Notes: a model not told the origin generated them from the sequence alone. Shown: positions 6,983-19,063, counted from the stretch's first letter. The stretch is 64,000 bases of DNA from Propioniciclava tarda (GCF_900182665.1 NZ_FXTL01000003.1:1-64000); one strand, 5' to 3'. Program-made: numbers and translations.

Positions 6983-7791
6983 CGGGCGGGCGGTGCAGCC
7001 AGGGCGTCGGCCACTGTTTCCGCCCACAGCCGGGAGCCCTGTGGGGTCGGGCTGCCGTCGACCTCCACCAGCCCGTCTCGGGGGCTGGGGTCGCCCGTGA
7101 ACGCGCTGTAGATGTCGACGGTGGGGAAGCCCTTGGCGTCTGCCCACTTCTTGATCGCCTGAGTCGTCTCCTGCTGGATGGCTTCGGTGCGCGCGCGCTC
7201 CGGGTTCTGGATCAGCACGACGACAGAAGCCGTTTGGCTCTTCGCGCGGACCGCTTCAAGGACGGCGTCGAGCTGCGCGGGGATCTCCGTGGCGGAGCGG
7301 CGGTGACCGTAGCTGAGGAGCACGACGTCGGCCTCCTGCCAGGCCCGGACGACGCGATCGGGTTCACGCGCCATGTCGGGCGTCCTGACGCTCGCGTTCC
7401 AGACCCTGAGGCTGCGGGACGCCGATCCGAACGTGACGGGGTCGGCGTACCTGCCCGAGGTCCAGTTCCAGGCGTTGTAGGAGACCGTGGCCTGCCCGGC
7501 GAGGTGGTCGCGCGCCCACACCGACACCCATTCGTCCATTTCGTCGCCAGAGCCGTCGCCGACCACGAGGATCGACCCTCCGCGGGGAGACTTGATGATG
7601 TCGGCGACGCCGTTCAGGTCTTGGCGGGACGCGTCTGCGGTTGCGGGTGCGAGCTTGGACGGGGTGGCGGCCGGCGCTGTGCTGGCCCCCCGTACCGGTC
7701 CCGGGAGTGCCTCGTCAGGTGGCGCCCACGTCTTGAGGGCCGCCAGCATCACCAAGTTCGCGGTGACCACTGCCAGAGCCGCGAGACCCAC
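6979..7791 (-). CDS. Membrane-anchored SGNH-like hydrolase, catalytic His not seen
   Basis: A 270-residue protein with one N-terminal membrane segment (residues 1-20) and a low-complexity Pro/Ala linker, so the enzyme domain probably lies outside the membrane. Block I is VVGDGSGDE, a variant of GDS; a helix-strand pattern with VVLLSYGHR resembles block III. At block V, where DxxH is expected, the sequence reads [12 protein letters not shown], so the catalytic His is not visible. It could be a degenerate hydrolase or a polysaccharide O-acyl transferase/esterase partner. The start is GTG at 7791, just after an in-frame TAG. It leads the phosphatase-PqqD operon. Confidence 0.6.
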   Translation of the reverse strand: MGLAALAVVTANLVMLAALKTWAPPDEALPGPVRGASTAPAATPSKLAPATADASRQDLNGVADIIKSPRGGSILVVGDGSGDEMDEWVSVWARDHLAGQATVSYNAWNWTSGRYADPVTFGSASRSLRVWNASVRTPDMAREPDRVVRAWQEADVVLLSYGHRRSATEIPAQLDAVLEAVRAKSQTASVVVLIQNPERARTEAIQQETTQAIKKWADAKGFPTVDIYSAFTGDPSPRDGLVEVDGSPTPQGSRLWAETVADALAAPPAR

Positions 7792-8016
7792 CAGCGGCCA
7801 CTAGCCCCTTGTCAGTCGCGCTCGTGCCACACGGGTCACCCTACCCGAGGTCTCGGCTTGGTCGGGCGATCCCGCGGTCTGGTCGCCCGAGTGGCCCCTG
7901 AGGTCCGTCGCGTTGCGCCGCAGAAGGGGAGCCGGCCGAGTCCCTCAAGCCCGGCTTGGGAAATGGCCGCGAGGTCCACAGGGCCCGCGATGTCTCCCAC
8001 CGCCACGGTTCCGCTG
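7792..8016. other. Intergenic stretch before the GroEL fragment
   Basis: 225 bases with no convincing gene. It holds the leader of the SGNH gene on the minus strand and the unrelated sequence that replaced the 5' part of groEL. Short open frames here lack family similarity. Confidence 0.5.
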
Positions 8017-8478
8017 GTCGGCGCTGCCACCGAGGTCGAGCTCAAGGAGAAGAAGCACCGCATCGAGGACGCCGTCTCCGCGACGCGCGCCGCGATCGAG
8101 GAGGGCATCGTCGCCGGTGGCGGCTCGGCTCTCGTCCACGCGGCGTCCGTGCTGGCCGATCACCTCGGCAAGACGGGTGACGAGAAGGCGGGCGTCCAGA
8201 TCGTGGCGAAGGCTGTGGCCGAGCCGCTGCGCTGGATCGCGGAGAACGGCGGCGAGCCGGGCTACGTGATCGTGTCCAAGGTCAAGGAGCTGCCGGTGGG
8301 CCAGGGTTACAACGCCGCCACCGGTGTCTACGAGGACCTGGTCCAGGCCGGCGTCATCGACCCGGTCAAGGTCACGCGCTCGGCGCTGGCGAACGCCGCG
8401 TCCATCGCCGCACTGCTGCTCACCACCGAGACCCTGGTGGTCGAGAAGCCGGCCGACGAGGACGAGCACAAGCACTGA
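8017..8478 (+). pseudogene. groEL: GroEL C-terminal fragment
   Basis: The last 153 residues of a Hsp60 chaperonin: [20 protein letters not shown], then [34 protein letters not shown] and a tail ending EDEHKH. A full protein has about 540 residues, so the equatorial N-terminus and the apical domain are missing. Homology begins abruptly at the GTC at 8017. The preceding codons (MSPTATVPL) are unrelated, and no ATP-binding region exists upstream. The reading frame is intact and codon use is normal, so the truncation may be recent or the fragment may be a recombination by-product. A strong terminator follows directly. Confidence 0.88.
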
Positions 8479-8488
8479 GTTGCTCAGC

Positions 8489-8521
8489 AAGGCGCCGGTC
8501 GGGTCTCCCGACCGGCGCCTT
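8489..8521 (+). terminator. Strong rho-independent-like terminator after GroEL fragment
   Basis: A perfect 15-base-pair stem (AAGGCGCCGGTCGGG pairing with its complement) with loop TCT, followed by TCGTCATT. This is the original groEL terminator, still intact. Confidence 0.85.
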
Positions 8522-8565
8522 CGTCATTGACCGCCGGACGCCGTGGGCGCCGCAGACTGCCCCGC

Positions 8566-8571
8566 TAGGAT
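8566..8571 (+). promoter_or_regulatory. -10 box of a leaderless promoter for the mannosyltransferase gene
   Basis: TAGGAT ending 8 bases before the ATG at 8580. No ribosome-binding site can fit, so the transcript should start at or next to the start codon. Confidence 0.6.
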
Positions 8572-8579
8572 GCCGAGCT

Positions 8580-12015
<3,436 letters not shown>

Positions 12016-12026
12016 GGAACGCAGCA

Positions 12027-13133
12027 ATGATCGAAATCGGACGCTCCAAGCGGGCCGCCGTCGTCTACGGCTTCGACGACATCGCGATCGTGCCCACCCG
12101 GCGCACGCGGACGCCCTCGGACGTCAACCTCACCTGGTCGATCGATGCGCTGTCGTTCGAGTTCCCGCTGGTCGCCGCGCCGATGGACTCGGTCATGTCG
12201 CCCGCGACCGCGATCGAGTTCGGCAAGCTCGGCGGCCTCGGCGTCCTGAACCTCGAGGGCCTGTGGACGCGCTACGAGGATCCGACCGAGCTGTTCGCCG
12301 AGCTGGCAGCCATCAGCGATCCGATCAAGGCGACCCGCCGGCTGCAGGCGATCTACGCCGAGCCGGTCAAGGGCGAGCTCATCGCGGCCCGCATGAAGGA
12401 GATTCGGGACGCCGGCGTCCCGGTCGCGGGGTCGCTGTCGCCGCAGCGGACGCGCGAGTTCGCGTCGATCGTGGAGAAGGCGGGGGTGGACTTCTTCGTG
12501 ATCCGCGGCACCACGGTTTCGGCTGAGCACGTGGCCACCAGCGAGGAGCCGCTCAACCTCAAGGAGTTCATCTACGCGCTCGACGTTCCCGTCATCGTCG
12601 GCGGCTGCGCGACCTATCAGGCCGCCCTACACCTGATGCGGACCGGCGCCGCGGGCGTCCTCGTCGGCTTCGGTGGCGGGGCGACGAAGAAGACCCGCAA
12701 CGTGCTGGGCGTCGAGGTGCCGATGGCGTCCGCGATCGCCGACGTGGCGGCGGCGCGTCGGGACTACCTGGACGAGTCCGGTGGCCGGTACGTGCACGTG
12801 ATCGCCGACGGGGCGCTGGGCAAGTCGGGCGACATCGCCAAGGCGATCGCCTGTGGCGCGGACGCCGCGATGGTTTCGACGCCGCTGGCGCGAGCCACGG
12901 ACGCCCCCGGCCGCGGCTGGCACTGGGGTCCGGAGGCCTGGCACCCGCGGCTCCCGCGCGGTGAGCGCGCGCGCTTCGACCAGGTCGGGACGCTCGAGGA
13001 GGTCATGTTCGGCCCGGCCGTGACGGCGGACGGCACGATGAACCTCGTCGGGGCGCTGAGGAAGTCCATGGCCACCTGCGGCTACACCGAGGTCAAGGAC
13101 TTCCAGCGCGTCGAGGTCGTCGTCCACAACTAG
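12027..13133 (+). CDS. guaB3: GuaB3 family IMP dehydrogenase-related protein
   Basis: A 368-residue actinobacterial-type IMPDH paralogue without CBS domains. It keeps the barrel start (VYGFDDIAIVP, AAPMDSVMSP) and the phosphate-binding end ([19 protein letters not shown]). At the catalytic loop, where IMPDH has GSICTTR, it reads GGGATKKTR, so the nucleophilic Cys is absent and IMPDH chemistry is unlikely. GMP-reductase-like or regulatory roles have been proposed for relatives. It probably shares the guaB transcript (11-base gap). Confidence 0.92.
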   Translation: MIEIGRSKRAAVVYGFDDIAIVPTRRTRTPSDVNLTWSIDALSFEFPLVAAPMDSVMSPATAIEFGKLGGLGVLNLEGLWTRYEDPTELFAELAAISDPIKATRRLQAIYAEPVKGELIAARMKEIRDAGVPVAGSLSPQRTREFASIVEKAGVDFFVIRGTTVSAEHVATSEEPLNLKEFIYALDVPVIVGGCATYQAALHLMRTGAAGVLVGFGGGATKKTRNVLGVEVPMASAIADVAAARRDYLDESGGRYVHVIADGALGKSGDIAKAIACGADAAMVSTPLARATDAPGRGWHWGPEAWHPRLPRGERARFDQVGTLEEVMFGPAVTADGTMNLVGALRKSMATCGYTEVKDFQRVEVVVHN

Positions 13134-13214
13134 GGCGACGCCGGCCGGTGGTTGGCCGTTCAACGTCAGGTTCGGGCCCCTTGGGGGGCGCGAAACCAGC
13201 AGAGATTGCGCTCG

Positions 13215-14441
13215 TTACGACGCCGAACCGGTCGGTGTCCCCGTGGAGGCATCCACTGTGATGCCCGGCACCGCGGAGGCCGCGGCGTCGGCGTCCCGCT
13301 GGACCAAAGACCTCATGCGGGACTCCTGGTCCGGCGACGACCAGCGGACGCCGTCGAGTCCGGTCCGGGACTCGGAGACGACCCGATCGAGCCCGGCGCG
13401 CGAGATGAGTCCCAGCTCGAGCGCCTTCGTCGCGCAGCCGACGTAGGTGTCGTGGAAGAAGATGCCCTTCGCCGCGTACTCGGCGCGGCGGGTGTCCGGG
13501 GTGTCGACGACGTCGTGGATGAACGCCGCGCGCAGCGTGCCGGGGAAGCGTTCGGCGAGCTTCTCGCTCAAGATGACGTCGCCTTGGCCCGAGTCGCCCA
13601 GGAACACCAGGTGATATTCGGGGAACAGGCCGTGGTAGTGCTCGATGTTGACCAGTTTCTGGCCCGCCATCAGGTCGTGGGTGAACAACGACAGCCAGGT
13701 GCCGGTGATCACCGACGACTGTGCGATGCCGGCCTTGGCGAGCGACGACCTGGTGGCCGTCTCGATCAGCCCCAGGACGTCCCCCGGACGGGCCGTCACG
13801 AACGTCAGGTCGCCGAGCGAGAAGGGGTCATCGTGGGGGCCGTGATCGAGGGCGTCGTAGAGCGCCAAGAGCCCCGGGTAGAGGGTGCCCTTCGGGTAGC
13901 GGTTGTCGTGCAGTCGGCAGAAGGCCGTGTCGTCGATGTCGGAGATGATCTTCGCCTCGTCGCACGCGAAGGTGTCCGCCTCGGCGGCGAGGTGGTCCAG
14001 GATCTGTCGCCGCAGATCGCCGTCGTCGACGGCCCCGAACACCAGCCCCTCGAGGTCGTAGACGTCGGTCCGGCTGTTGATCTGGTTCTTGAGGTGAGTG
14101 AGTTCGACCCCCGTCCGCGCTAGCAGCAGGTCGCGGATCGCCTCTTCGCGGGCGCGTCCGGACCAGCCACGTTGCAGCCCGTAGATCACCTCCGCGGCCG
14201 CCGCGACGCTCAGCTCGGACTGCCGCTCGCGAGTCAACAACTCGATGAGGGCGGTCCGGTTGTCGGGTCCGAGCAGGCGATCGTCCAGGCTGGCGAACAG
14301 CCGGTGCATGTCGGTGCCGACGATCATGTCGTTCAGCTCGGCGGTCGTCGCGCCCCGCAGGAGGACCAGCGCCTCGCCCTCGCGGGTGGCGTCCGTGGGG
14401 CCCTCGATCAGGGCTCGCAGCAGTGCAGTCGGGTCGGTCAT
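13215..14441 (-). CDS. App1-like phosphatidate phosphatase (HAD-type) domain protein
   Basis: A 408-residue cytoplasmic protein. An N-terminal helical region of about 150 residues is followed by the App1 catalytic domain: IISDIDDTAF with DIDDT at 168-172 (the DxDxT phosphatase motif), LTFVTARPGD with the conserved Thr, GQKLVNIEHY and FLGDSGQGDVILSEKLA. The fungal App1 enzyme dephosphorylates phosphatidate. A Ser/Thr/Ala-rich tail follows residue 385. The start is one base after the stop of a diacylglycerol-kinase-like gene (TGAGATG), so the two are co-expressed and may catalyse opposing steps. Confidence 0.8.
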   Translation of the reverse strand: MTDPTALLRALIEGPTDATREGEALVLLRGATTAELNDMIVGTDMHRLFASLDDRLLGPDNRTALIELLTRERQSELSVAAAAEVIYGLQRGWSGRAREEAIRDLLLARTGVELTHLKNQINSRTDVYDLEGLVFGAVDDGDLRRQILDHLAAEADTFACDEAKIISDIDDTAFCRLHDNRYPKGTLYPGLLALYDALDHGPHDDPFSLGDLTFVTARPGDVLGLIETATRSSLAKAGIAQSSVITGTWLSLFTHDLMAGQKLVNIEHYHGLFPEYHLVFLGDSGQGDVILSEKLAERFPGTLRAAFIHDVVDTPDTRRAEYAAKGIFFHDTYVGCATKALELGLISRAGLDRVVSESRTGLDGVRWSSPDQESRMRSLVQRDADAAASAVPGITVDASTGTPTGSAS

Positions 14442-14442
14442 C

Positions 14443-15369
14443 TCAGCCCTTCTTCGGGGTCAACACCATGAGTTCGGACGCCGCGACGCGCCAGCGCGCC
14501 TCGTCCACGGCCGGGAACGGGTCGCCGTCGAGGTGGACCGGCTGCGGCGTCCGCGGACGCACCACGACGTCGTGGGCGCGTCCGTAGTCGAGGGCAGCGA
14601 CGTCGGACGACACGTGCAGGACGCCTTTGGCCGCGACCGACGCCCAGTGCCACGGACGCTTCACGGCGACGATGAGCGTGTCGAGGACGCCGTCGTCGGC
14701 GCGGGCGTCCGCGAAGACGGTGATACCAGCCGGGAGGCGTCCGCAGTTGCCGGCGAGCACGCACCAGGCGTCCACCTCGCGCGCCGGACGCCCGTCGATC
14801 GCGACGGTCATCGGCAGCGGTGGACGCCAGGCGTGCCGCAGGCCCGCCTCGAAGTAGGCGAGCCAACTGAGCCTGCGCTTGAGCCAGGGCCGGGTTGCCA
14901 GCACCGTCGCTGCGTCGCGACCGATGCCGGCGACCACGAGAAACGGTTGCTCGCCGGACCACTCGTCCCCGTGCCGAGACCGCGCCCAGCCGATGTCGCT
15001 GCTGGTCGGCGTCCCAATCAATGCCGTGCTGACTTGGCCCGATAGGCGAGCGGGCAGGCCGAGGTTGCGGGCGAACAGGTTCGCCGTCCCGGTGGGGACG
15101 ATCCCGAGGGGCACGCCGCTGCCGGCCAGCGCGCCCGCCACCTGCCGGACGGTTCCGTCCCCGCCCACGACCACCACGAGCCGCGCACCGGCGTCCAGGG
15201 CGGCCCTGGCCTGGCTCCCTCCCGGCTCGGCGACCGACGTGCGCAGGATCGTCAGCGGACGCCCCGAGGCGGCCGCTTGGCGCGCCAACTCGGACGCCGC
15301 CCGTCGGGCCGAGCGGTGGACGGGGTTGAGCACGACGAACACGCGCTGAGGAGTGTTCGGTGGGTGCAC
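14443..15369 (-). CDS. Diacylglycerol/lipid kinase family protein (DagK/YegS-type)
   Basis: A 308-residue cytoplasmic lipid kinase. The DAGK catalytic domain lies at residues 5-140: RVFVVLNPVHRSARR, VVVVGGDGTVRQVAGAL (GGDGT nucleotide motif) and GIVPTGTANLFARNL. The C-terminal beta-sandwich ends with VHLDGDPFP. The start is a GTG at 15369. It is followed by the App1-like phosphatase after a single base, suggesting a phosphatidate/diacylglycerol recycling pair. The exact lipid (diacylglycerol, undecaprenol or sphingoid base) cannot be read from the sequence. Confidence 0.85.
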   Translation of the reverse strand: MHPPNTPQRVFVVLNPVHRSARRAASELARQAAASGRPLTILRTSVAEPGGSQARAALDAGARLVVVVGGDGTVRQVAGALAGSGVPLGIVPTGTANLFARNLGLPARLSGQVSTALIGTPTSSDIGWARSRHGDEWSGEQPFLVVAGIGRDAATVLATRPWLKRRLSWLAYFEAGLRHAWRPPLPMTVAIDGRPAREVDAWCVLAGNCGRLPAGITVFADARADDGVLDTLIVAVKRPWHWASVAAKGVLHVSSDVAALDYGRAHDVVVRPRTPQPVHLDGDPFPAVDEARWRVAASELMVLTPKKG

Positions 15370-15542
15370 GCGGCCATTGTCGCAGCACCGTCCACCGCCG
15401 AGCTGGGACGGTGGCGTCGCCCGACCGAGCTGGACTCATGGCCCTGGCTGATCCGCCCGTTCGGTCGGGAGACGTCACCGGTCGTTATGGCGCTTCCGCG
15501 AGATCGGCCAGCGAGCCCGGGAGCGCCGATTACGCTGCGCCC

Positions 15543-15845
15543 ATGTCCGAGACCCCCGACGAACTGCTCCGGCTCCGCGCCAGCATCGACAACATGGACC
15601 AGGTGATGATCCGGGTCCTCGCCGAGCGCTTCAAGATCACGCAGCAGGTCGGTCACCTCAAGGCGAGCCTCGGTCTGCCGCCGTCGGATCCTGCCCGCGA
15701 GGAGCAGCAGATCGGACGCCTCCGCGAGATCGCCGTCGACGCGGGCCTCGACCCCGAGTTCGCGGAGCAGTTCCTGGCGTTCGTCGTGCGCGAGGTCATT
15801 CGCAATCACGAGGCGATCGCCGACCGGCATCCTGACGAGGCCTAG
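15543..15845 (+). CDS. Chorismate mutase, AroQ type
   Basis: A 100-residue all-helical chorismate mutase converting chorismate to prephenate for Phe/Tyr synthesis. Typical elements are LLRLRASIDNMDQVMIRVLAERF (helix 1), ITQQVGHLKASLGLPP, DPAREEQQIGRLREIA and a final helix with FLAFVVREVIRNH. It has the stand-alone minimal length. Its TAG (15843-15845) directly abuts the TGA of the convergent sirtuin gene with no spacer. Confidence 0.9.
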   Translation: MSETPDELLRLRASIDNMDQVMIRVLAERFKITQQVGHLKASLGLPPSDPAREEQQIGRLREIAVDAGLDPEFAEQFLAFVVREVIRNHEAIADRHPDEA

Positions 15846-16595
15846 TCACAGCGCGGCCACCAGGGTCGGGAGGCCGGTCGCGGCGGTGGTCCGCCACGTC
15901 ACGTCGCACGAGGGCGACAACTCAGTGGGCTCGGGATTGATCTCGACGACGGGCACGCCCATGGATCGCGCCAGGTCGGGAAGCCCGGCGGCCGGGTAGA
16001 CGATGCCGGACGTGCCGACGACGAGCAGCAGCTCCGTGTCGCGACAAGCCAGGACGCCGTCGGCAAAGGCCTTCTGGGGCAGCGGCTCGCCGAACCACAC
16101 CACCCCCGGGCGGACGAGTCCGCCGCAGGGGCAGCGTGGAGGAGCGGCGCGACCGACAGCGTCCGGCTCGGGCAGGTCACCGTCGAACGGACGCCCACAG
16201 TCCAGGCAGCGGAAGGCGGCCAGCGAACCGTGAAGATGGGCCAGCACCTCGCTGCCCGCGCGCTCGTGGAGGTCGTCGACGTTCTGGGTGACGATCCGCA
16301 CATCGGCCGACCGGGCCCACTGCGCCAGCGACAGGTGGCCCGCGTTCGGGCCAGCCTCGCGGACGCGTCCGAGGCGCCAGACGTACCATCCGAACACGAG
16401 CGCCGGATCGCGGCGGAAGGCATCCTCGGTGGCCAGTTGCGCCGGATCGAACCGGGACCAGAGGCCGCTCTGGGCGTCCCGGAACGTCGGCACGCCGCTC
16501 TCGGCCGACATCCCCGCGCCGGTCAGCACCGTGATCCGCCGCGCCGTTCGGGCGACATCGAGCACTTCGACAGGGACAATCGTCATGGTGTCCAT
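15846..16595 (-). CDS. Sirtuin, NAD-dependent protein deacylase (CobB/SIRT5-like)
   Basis: A 249-residue sirtuin that removes acyl groups from lysines using NAD. The NAD site is GAGMSAESGVPTFR (26-39), followed by TQNVDDLH (103-110), the catalytic His in HLHGS (His122), a zinc site of Cys130, Cys133, Cys155 and Cys157, and the C-terminal VVGTSGIVYPAA. A Y-x-x-R pair (Tyr71, Arg74) matches the class III residues that bind succinyl or malonyl lysine, so desuccinylase activity is plausible. The ATG at 16595 was chosen; a second ATG nine bases downstream is possible. Confidence 0.88.
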   Translation of the reverse strand: MDTMTIVPVEVLDVARTARRITVLTGAGMSAESGVPTFRDAQSGLWSRFDPAQLATEDAFRRDPALVFGWYVWRLGRVREAGPNAGHLSLAQWARSADVRIVTQNVDDLHERAGSEVLAHLHGSLAAFRCLDCGRPFDGDLPEPDAVGRAAPPRCPCGGLVRPGVVWFGEPLPQKAFADGVLACRDTELLLVVGTSGIVYPAAGLPDLARSMGVPVVEINPEPTELSPSCDVTWRTTAATGLPTLVAAL

Positions 16596-16704
16596 TTCAC
16601 TGCGCCACGTCGCGGGTGACCAGCTGGTCCGAGCGGCTGTGGTCGTCAAGGCGGTAGTTGTCGGGGTTGCGGAATCCGCGGGCGATGCGGCACGCAACCC
16701 CTAA

Positions 16705-17085
16705 CGGTTCACCGAGCCGGCGGGTGACGTCCGGGCGCGGTTTGAGGTGCGGCGTCGCGAGATTGCCGTCTCGGCGCGCCTGGTCGCGGATCTCACCGCA
16801 CGGCTGGCCGATCTCACCCCCTCAGACCGTTCCCTGAGCTTGTCGAAAGGCCCGGATGCCGCACAGGAGGCGTCCGCCGGTCTGGGGATCGTGGAGGGCT
16901 GGCGCGGGACGATCGTCCACCGCGTCGAACTGGACGCCGCCGGCACGGTCTCCCGCGTGAAGGTCGTCGATCCGTCGTTCTTCAACTGGCCGGCGATCGG
17001 TCCGGCGCTGACCGACACGATCGTTCCGGACTTCCCCTTGGCCAACAAATCGTTCAATCAAAGCTACGCCGGCAACGATCTTTAG
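16705..17085 (+). pseudogene. Fragment of a group 4 NiFe hydrogenase large subunit (HyfG/HycE-like) C-terminus
   Basis: About 125 codons homologous to the C-terminal end of hydrogenase-4/formate hydrogenlyase large subunits and related NuoD-like proteins. It begins FTEPAGDVRARFEVRRREI after an in-frame TAA at 16702 and includes [53 protein letters not shown] up to the stop. The family's first 400 residues and its nickel-binding CxxC motifs are absent. A short repeat has been inserted (LSLSKGP encoded at 16832-16850). No other hydrogenase gene is in the window, so this is a relic of a lost operon. Confidence 0.75.
16832..16850 (+). repeat. Dispersed repeat with core CTGAGCTTGTCGAAAGG
   Basis: This string resembles a short repeat motif I have met dispersed in many bacterial genomes (reverse form CCTTTCGACAAGCTCAG). 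Here it lies inside the hydrogenase remnant, adding residues foreign to the family. I found only this copy in the window. Confidence 0.45.
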
Positions 17086-17133
17086 CCCTGCTCACCAGGC
17101 CCAACGGCGTCCGAACGAGGGAGCGTCCAGCCC

Positions 17134-17139
17134 TAGACT
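17134..17139 (+). promoter_or_regulatory. -10 box of leaderless guaA promoter
   Basis: TAGACT ending 7 bases before the guaA ATG at 17147, leaving no space for a leader or SD. Confidence 0.65.
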
Positions 17140-17146
17140 GAGCGCC

Positions 17147-18700
17147 ATGGCACACCCGCACGACTCAGTGATCGTCATCGACTTCGGGGCCCAGTACGCG
17201 CAGCTGATCGCTCGGCGCGTCCGCGAGGCCAAGGTGTTCTCCGAGATCATGCCGCACACCGCATCGGTCGCCCAGATCATGGCGAAGTCGCCGAGCGCGA
17301 TCATCCTGTCCGGCGGGCCACAGTCGGTCTACGCCCCCGGAGCGCCCCAGGTCGACCCGGCGCTGTTCGCCCAGGGCGTCCCGGTCTTCGGCATCTGCTA
17401 CGGCTTCCAGGCCATGGCGGACGCCCTCGGCGGACGCGTCGCCCGCACCGGCTTGTCCGAGTTCGGCCGCACCACCGCCTCCGTGGACGCCCCCGGCACG
17501 CTGCTGGCCGGGCTGCCGACGGCCTTCAGCATCTGGATGAGCCACGGCGACTCGGTCCAGGACGCCCCGGCCGGCTTCATGCCGCTCGCACATACCCCCG
17601 GCGCCCCCGTCGCGGCCTTCGAGGACGCCGACCGGCGACTGGCCGGCGTCCAGTGGCACCCGGAGGTACTGCACTCCGAGCACGGGCAGACGATCCTGAC
17701 CCACTTCCTGTACGACATCGCCGGCTGTGAGCCGACTTGGACGCCGGCGTCCATCGTGGACGACGCGGTTGCTGCGATCCGCGCGCAGGTCGGGGACGCG
17801 GCCGTCCTCTGTGGACTCTCGGGGGGCGTCGACTCGGCCGTGGCGGCGGCGCTGGTGCACCGCGCGATCGGCGATCAGCTGACCTGCGCCTTCGTCGATC
17901 ACGGGCTGCTGCGCGCCGGCGAACGCGAGCAGGTCATGCAGGACTTCCCGCGAATCACCGGCATCAAGCTCGTCGTCGCGGACGCCGAGGACCGCTTCCT
18001 GTCGGCCCTCGCCGGCGTCACTGAGCCGGAGACCAAGCGCAAGATCATCGGCCGCGAGTTCATCCGCACCTTCGAGCAGACGGTGCGCGACATCGACGCG
18101 GACGCCCACATCGAGTACCTCGTGCAGGGCACGTTGTACCCCGACGTGGTCGAGTCCGGGGGTGGCGAGGGTGCCGCCAACATCAAGAGTCACCACAACG
18201 TCGGCGGCCTGCCGGACGACCTGCAGTTCAAGCTCATCGAGCCCCTGCGGACCCTGTTCAAGGACGAGGTCCGCGCCGTCGGCACCGAGCTCGGGCTGCC
18301 CGACGAGATGGTCTGGCGGCACCCGTTCCCTGGTCCTGGCTTGGGCATTCGCATCATCGGCGAGGTCACGAAGGAGCGACTCGACATCCTGCGTCAGGCG
18401 GACGCCATCGCGCGCCACGAGCTCACGGAGTCCGGCCTGGATCGCGAGATCTGGCAGTTCCCGATCGTCCTGCTCGCGGACGTCCGCAGCGTCGGCGTCC
18501 AGGGTGATCAGCGGACGTACGGGCACCCGGTGGTGCTCCGTCCGGTGACGTCGGAGGACGCCATGACCGCCGACTGGGGACGCCTGCCCTACGACCTGCT
18601 CGAGAAGATCAGCACCCGGATCACCAACGAGGTCCGCGAGATCAACCGCGTGGTCGTCGACGTCACGAGCAAGCCACCGGGCACCATCGAGTGGGAGTGA
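17147..18700 (+). CDS. guaA: GMP synthase (glutamine-hydrolysing)
   Basis: Converts XMP to GMP with ATP and glutamine; 517 residues, full length in one chain. The class I amidotransferase domain (1-195) has the nucleophile Cys84 in GICYGFQ and the partner His/Glu in [11 protein letters not shown]. The ATP pyrophosphatase domain has the PP-loop [14 protein letters not shown]. The dimerisation domain carries [20 protein letters not shown] and ends with the typical KPPGTIEWE. It is transcribed from its own leaderless promoter. Confidence 0.97.
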   Translation: MAHPHDSVIVIDFGAQYAQLIARRVREAKVFSEIMPHTASVAQIMAKSPSAIILSGGPQSVYAPGAPQVDPALFAQGVPVFGICYGFQAMADALGGRVARTGLSEFGRTTASVDAPGTLLAGLPTAFSIWMSHGDSVQDAPAGFMPLAHTPGAPVAAFEDADRRLAGVQWHPEVLHSEHGQTILTHFLYDIAGCEPTWTPASIVDDAVAAIRAQVGDAAVLCGLSGGVDSAVAAALVHRAIGDQLTCAFVDHGLLRAGEREQVMQDFPRITGIKLVVADAEDRFLSALAGVTEPETKRKIIGREFIRTFEQTVRDIDADAHIEYLVQGTLYPDVVESGGGEGAANIKSHHNVGGLPDDLQFKLIEPLRTLFKDEVRAVGTELGLPDEMVWRHPFPGPGLGIRIIGEVTKERLDILRQADAIARHELTESGLDREIWQFPIVLLADVRSVGVQGDQRTYGHPVVLRPVTSEDAMTADWGRLPYDLLEKISTRITNEVREINRVVVDVTSKPPGTIEWE

Positions 18701-18701
18701 C

Positions 18702-18985
18702 TCAGCGGCGTCGCCACACGTAGGGCGTCGTCGTCGTGACCTTGACCAGCCCCGACCATTCGAGGATGGGGCGGGAGAACTCGGTGGAATCCGAGTGCAG
18801 GTAGCGCTTGCCCAGTGCCATGGCGGCGCGGGCCGTCGAATGATGCGTACGTCACGAAGCCGCGGCGTCCACCGACGACGGCCAGCCACAGCGGACCCAT
18901 CCCGTGGAGCGAGTCGGCACCAACAACCTCGGCCTCGGTGCGCAGTTGCGCGTCGTAGGCGCGCAGAAGAGGCCTCAGCGGTCAT
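18702..18985 (-). pseudogene. Degraded GNAT N-acetyltransferase
   Basis: Remnant of an actinobacterial GNAT acetyltransferase. Two frameshifts break it. After the ATG at 18985 a frame change is needed to read LRAYDAQLRTEAEVVGADS, then GMGPLWLAVVGGRRGFVTYASFD. A second change near 18840 leads to ALGKRYLHSDSTEFSRPILE and TTTTPYVWRRR at the stop. The middle of the acetyl-CoA domain is also missing (only about 90 residues remain). Placement tail-to-tail with guaA suggests an old resident gene now decaying. Confidence 0.65.
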
Positions 18986-19004
18986 GGGGGGAACCGACCC
19001 GGGT

Positions 19005-19050
19005 CCACGTGTGTCTTGGTCGGGGTAGACGCCAACAAGGTCACACGTGG
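19005..19050 (-). terminator. Inverted repeat downstream of the maleylpyruvate isomerase-like gene
   Basis: CCACGTGTG (19005-19013) and CACACGTGG (19042-19050), with a 28-base spacer that contains a further weak pairing. It may terminate the minus-strand gene ending at 19064. The long loop and absent T-run make this uncertain. Confidence 0.3.
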
Positions 19051-19063
19051 AGCGAAGCTCGGC

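Noticed and set aside
7956-8478. GroEL fragment as a natural short protein starting at the ATG at 7956 or 7990
   Set aside because: Residues before [10 protein letters not shown] are unrelated to GroEL, and the fragment lacks the nucleotide-binding half.
17165-18985. 606-codon minus-strand open frame opposite guaA
   Set aside because: Shadow of guaA. Only its upstream end overlaps the real GNAT remnant.
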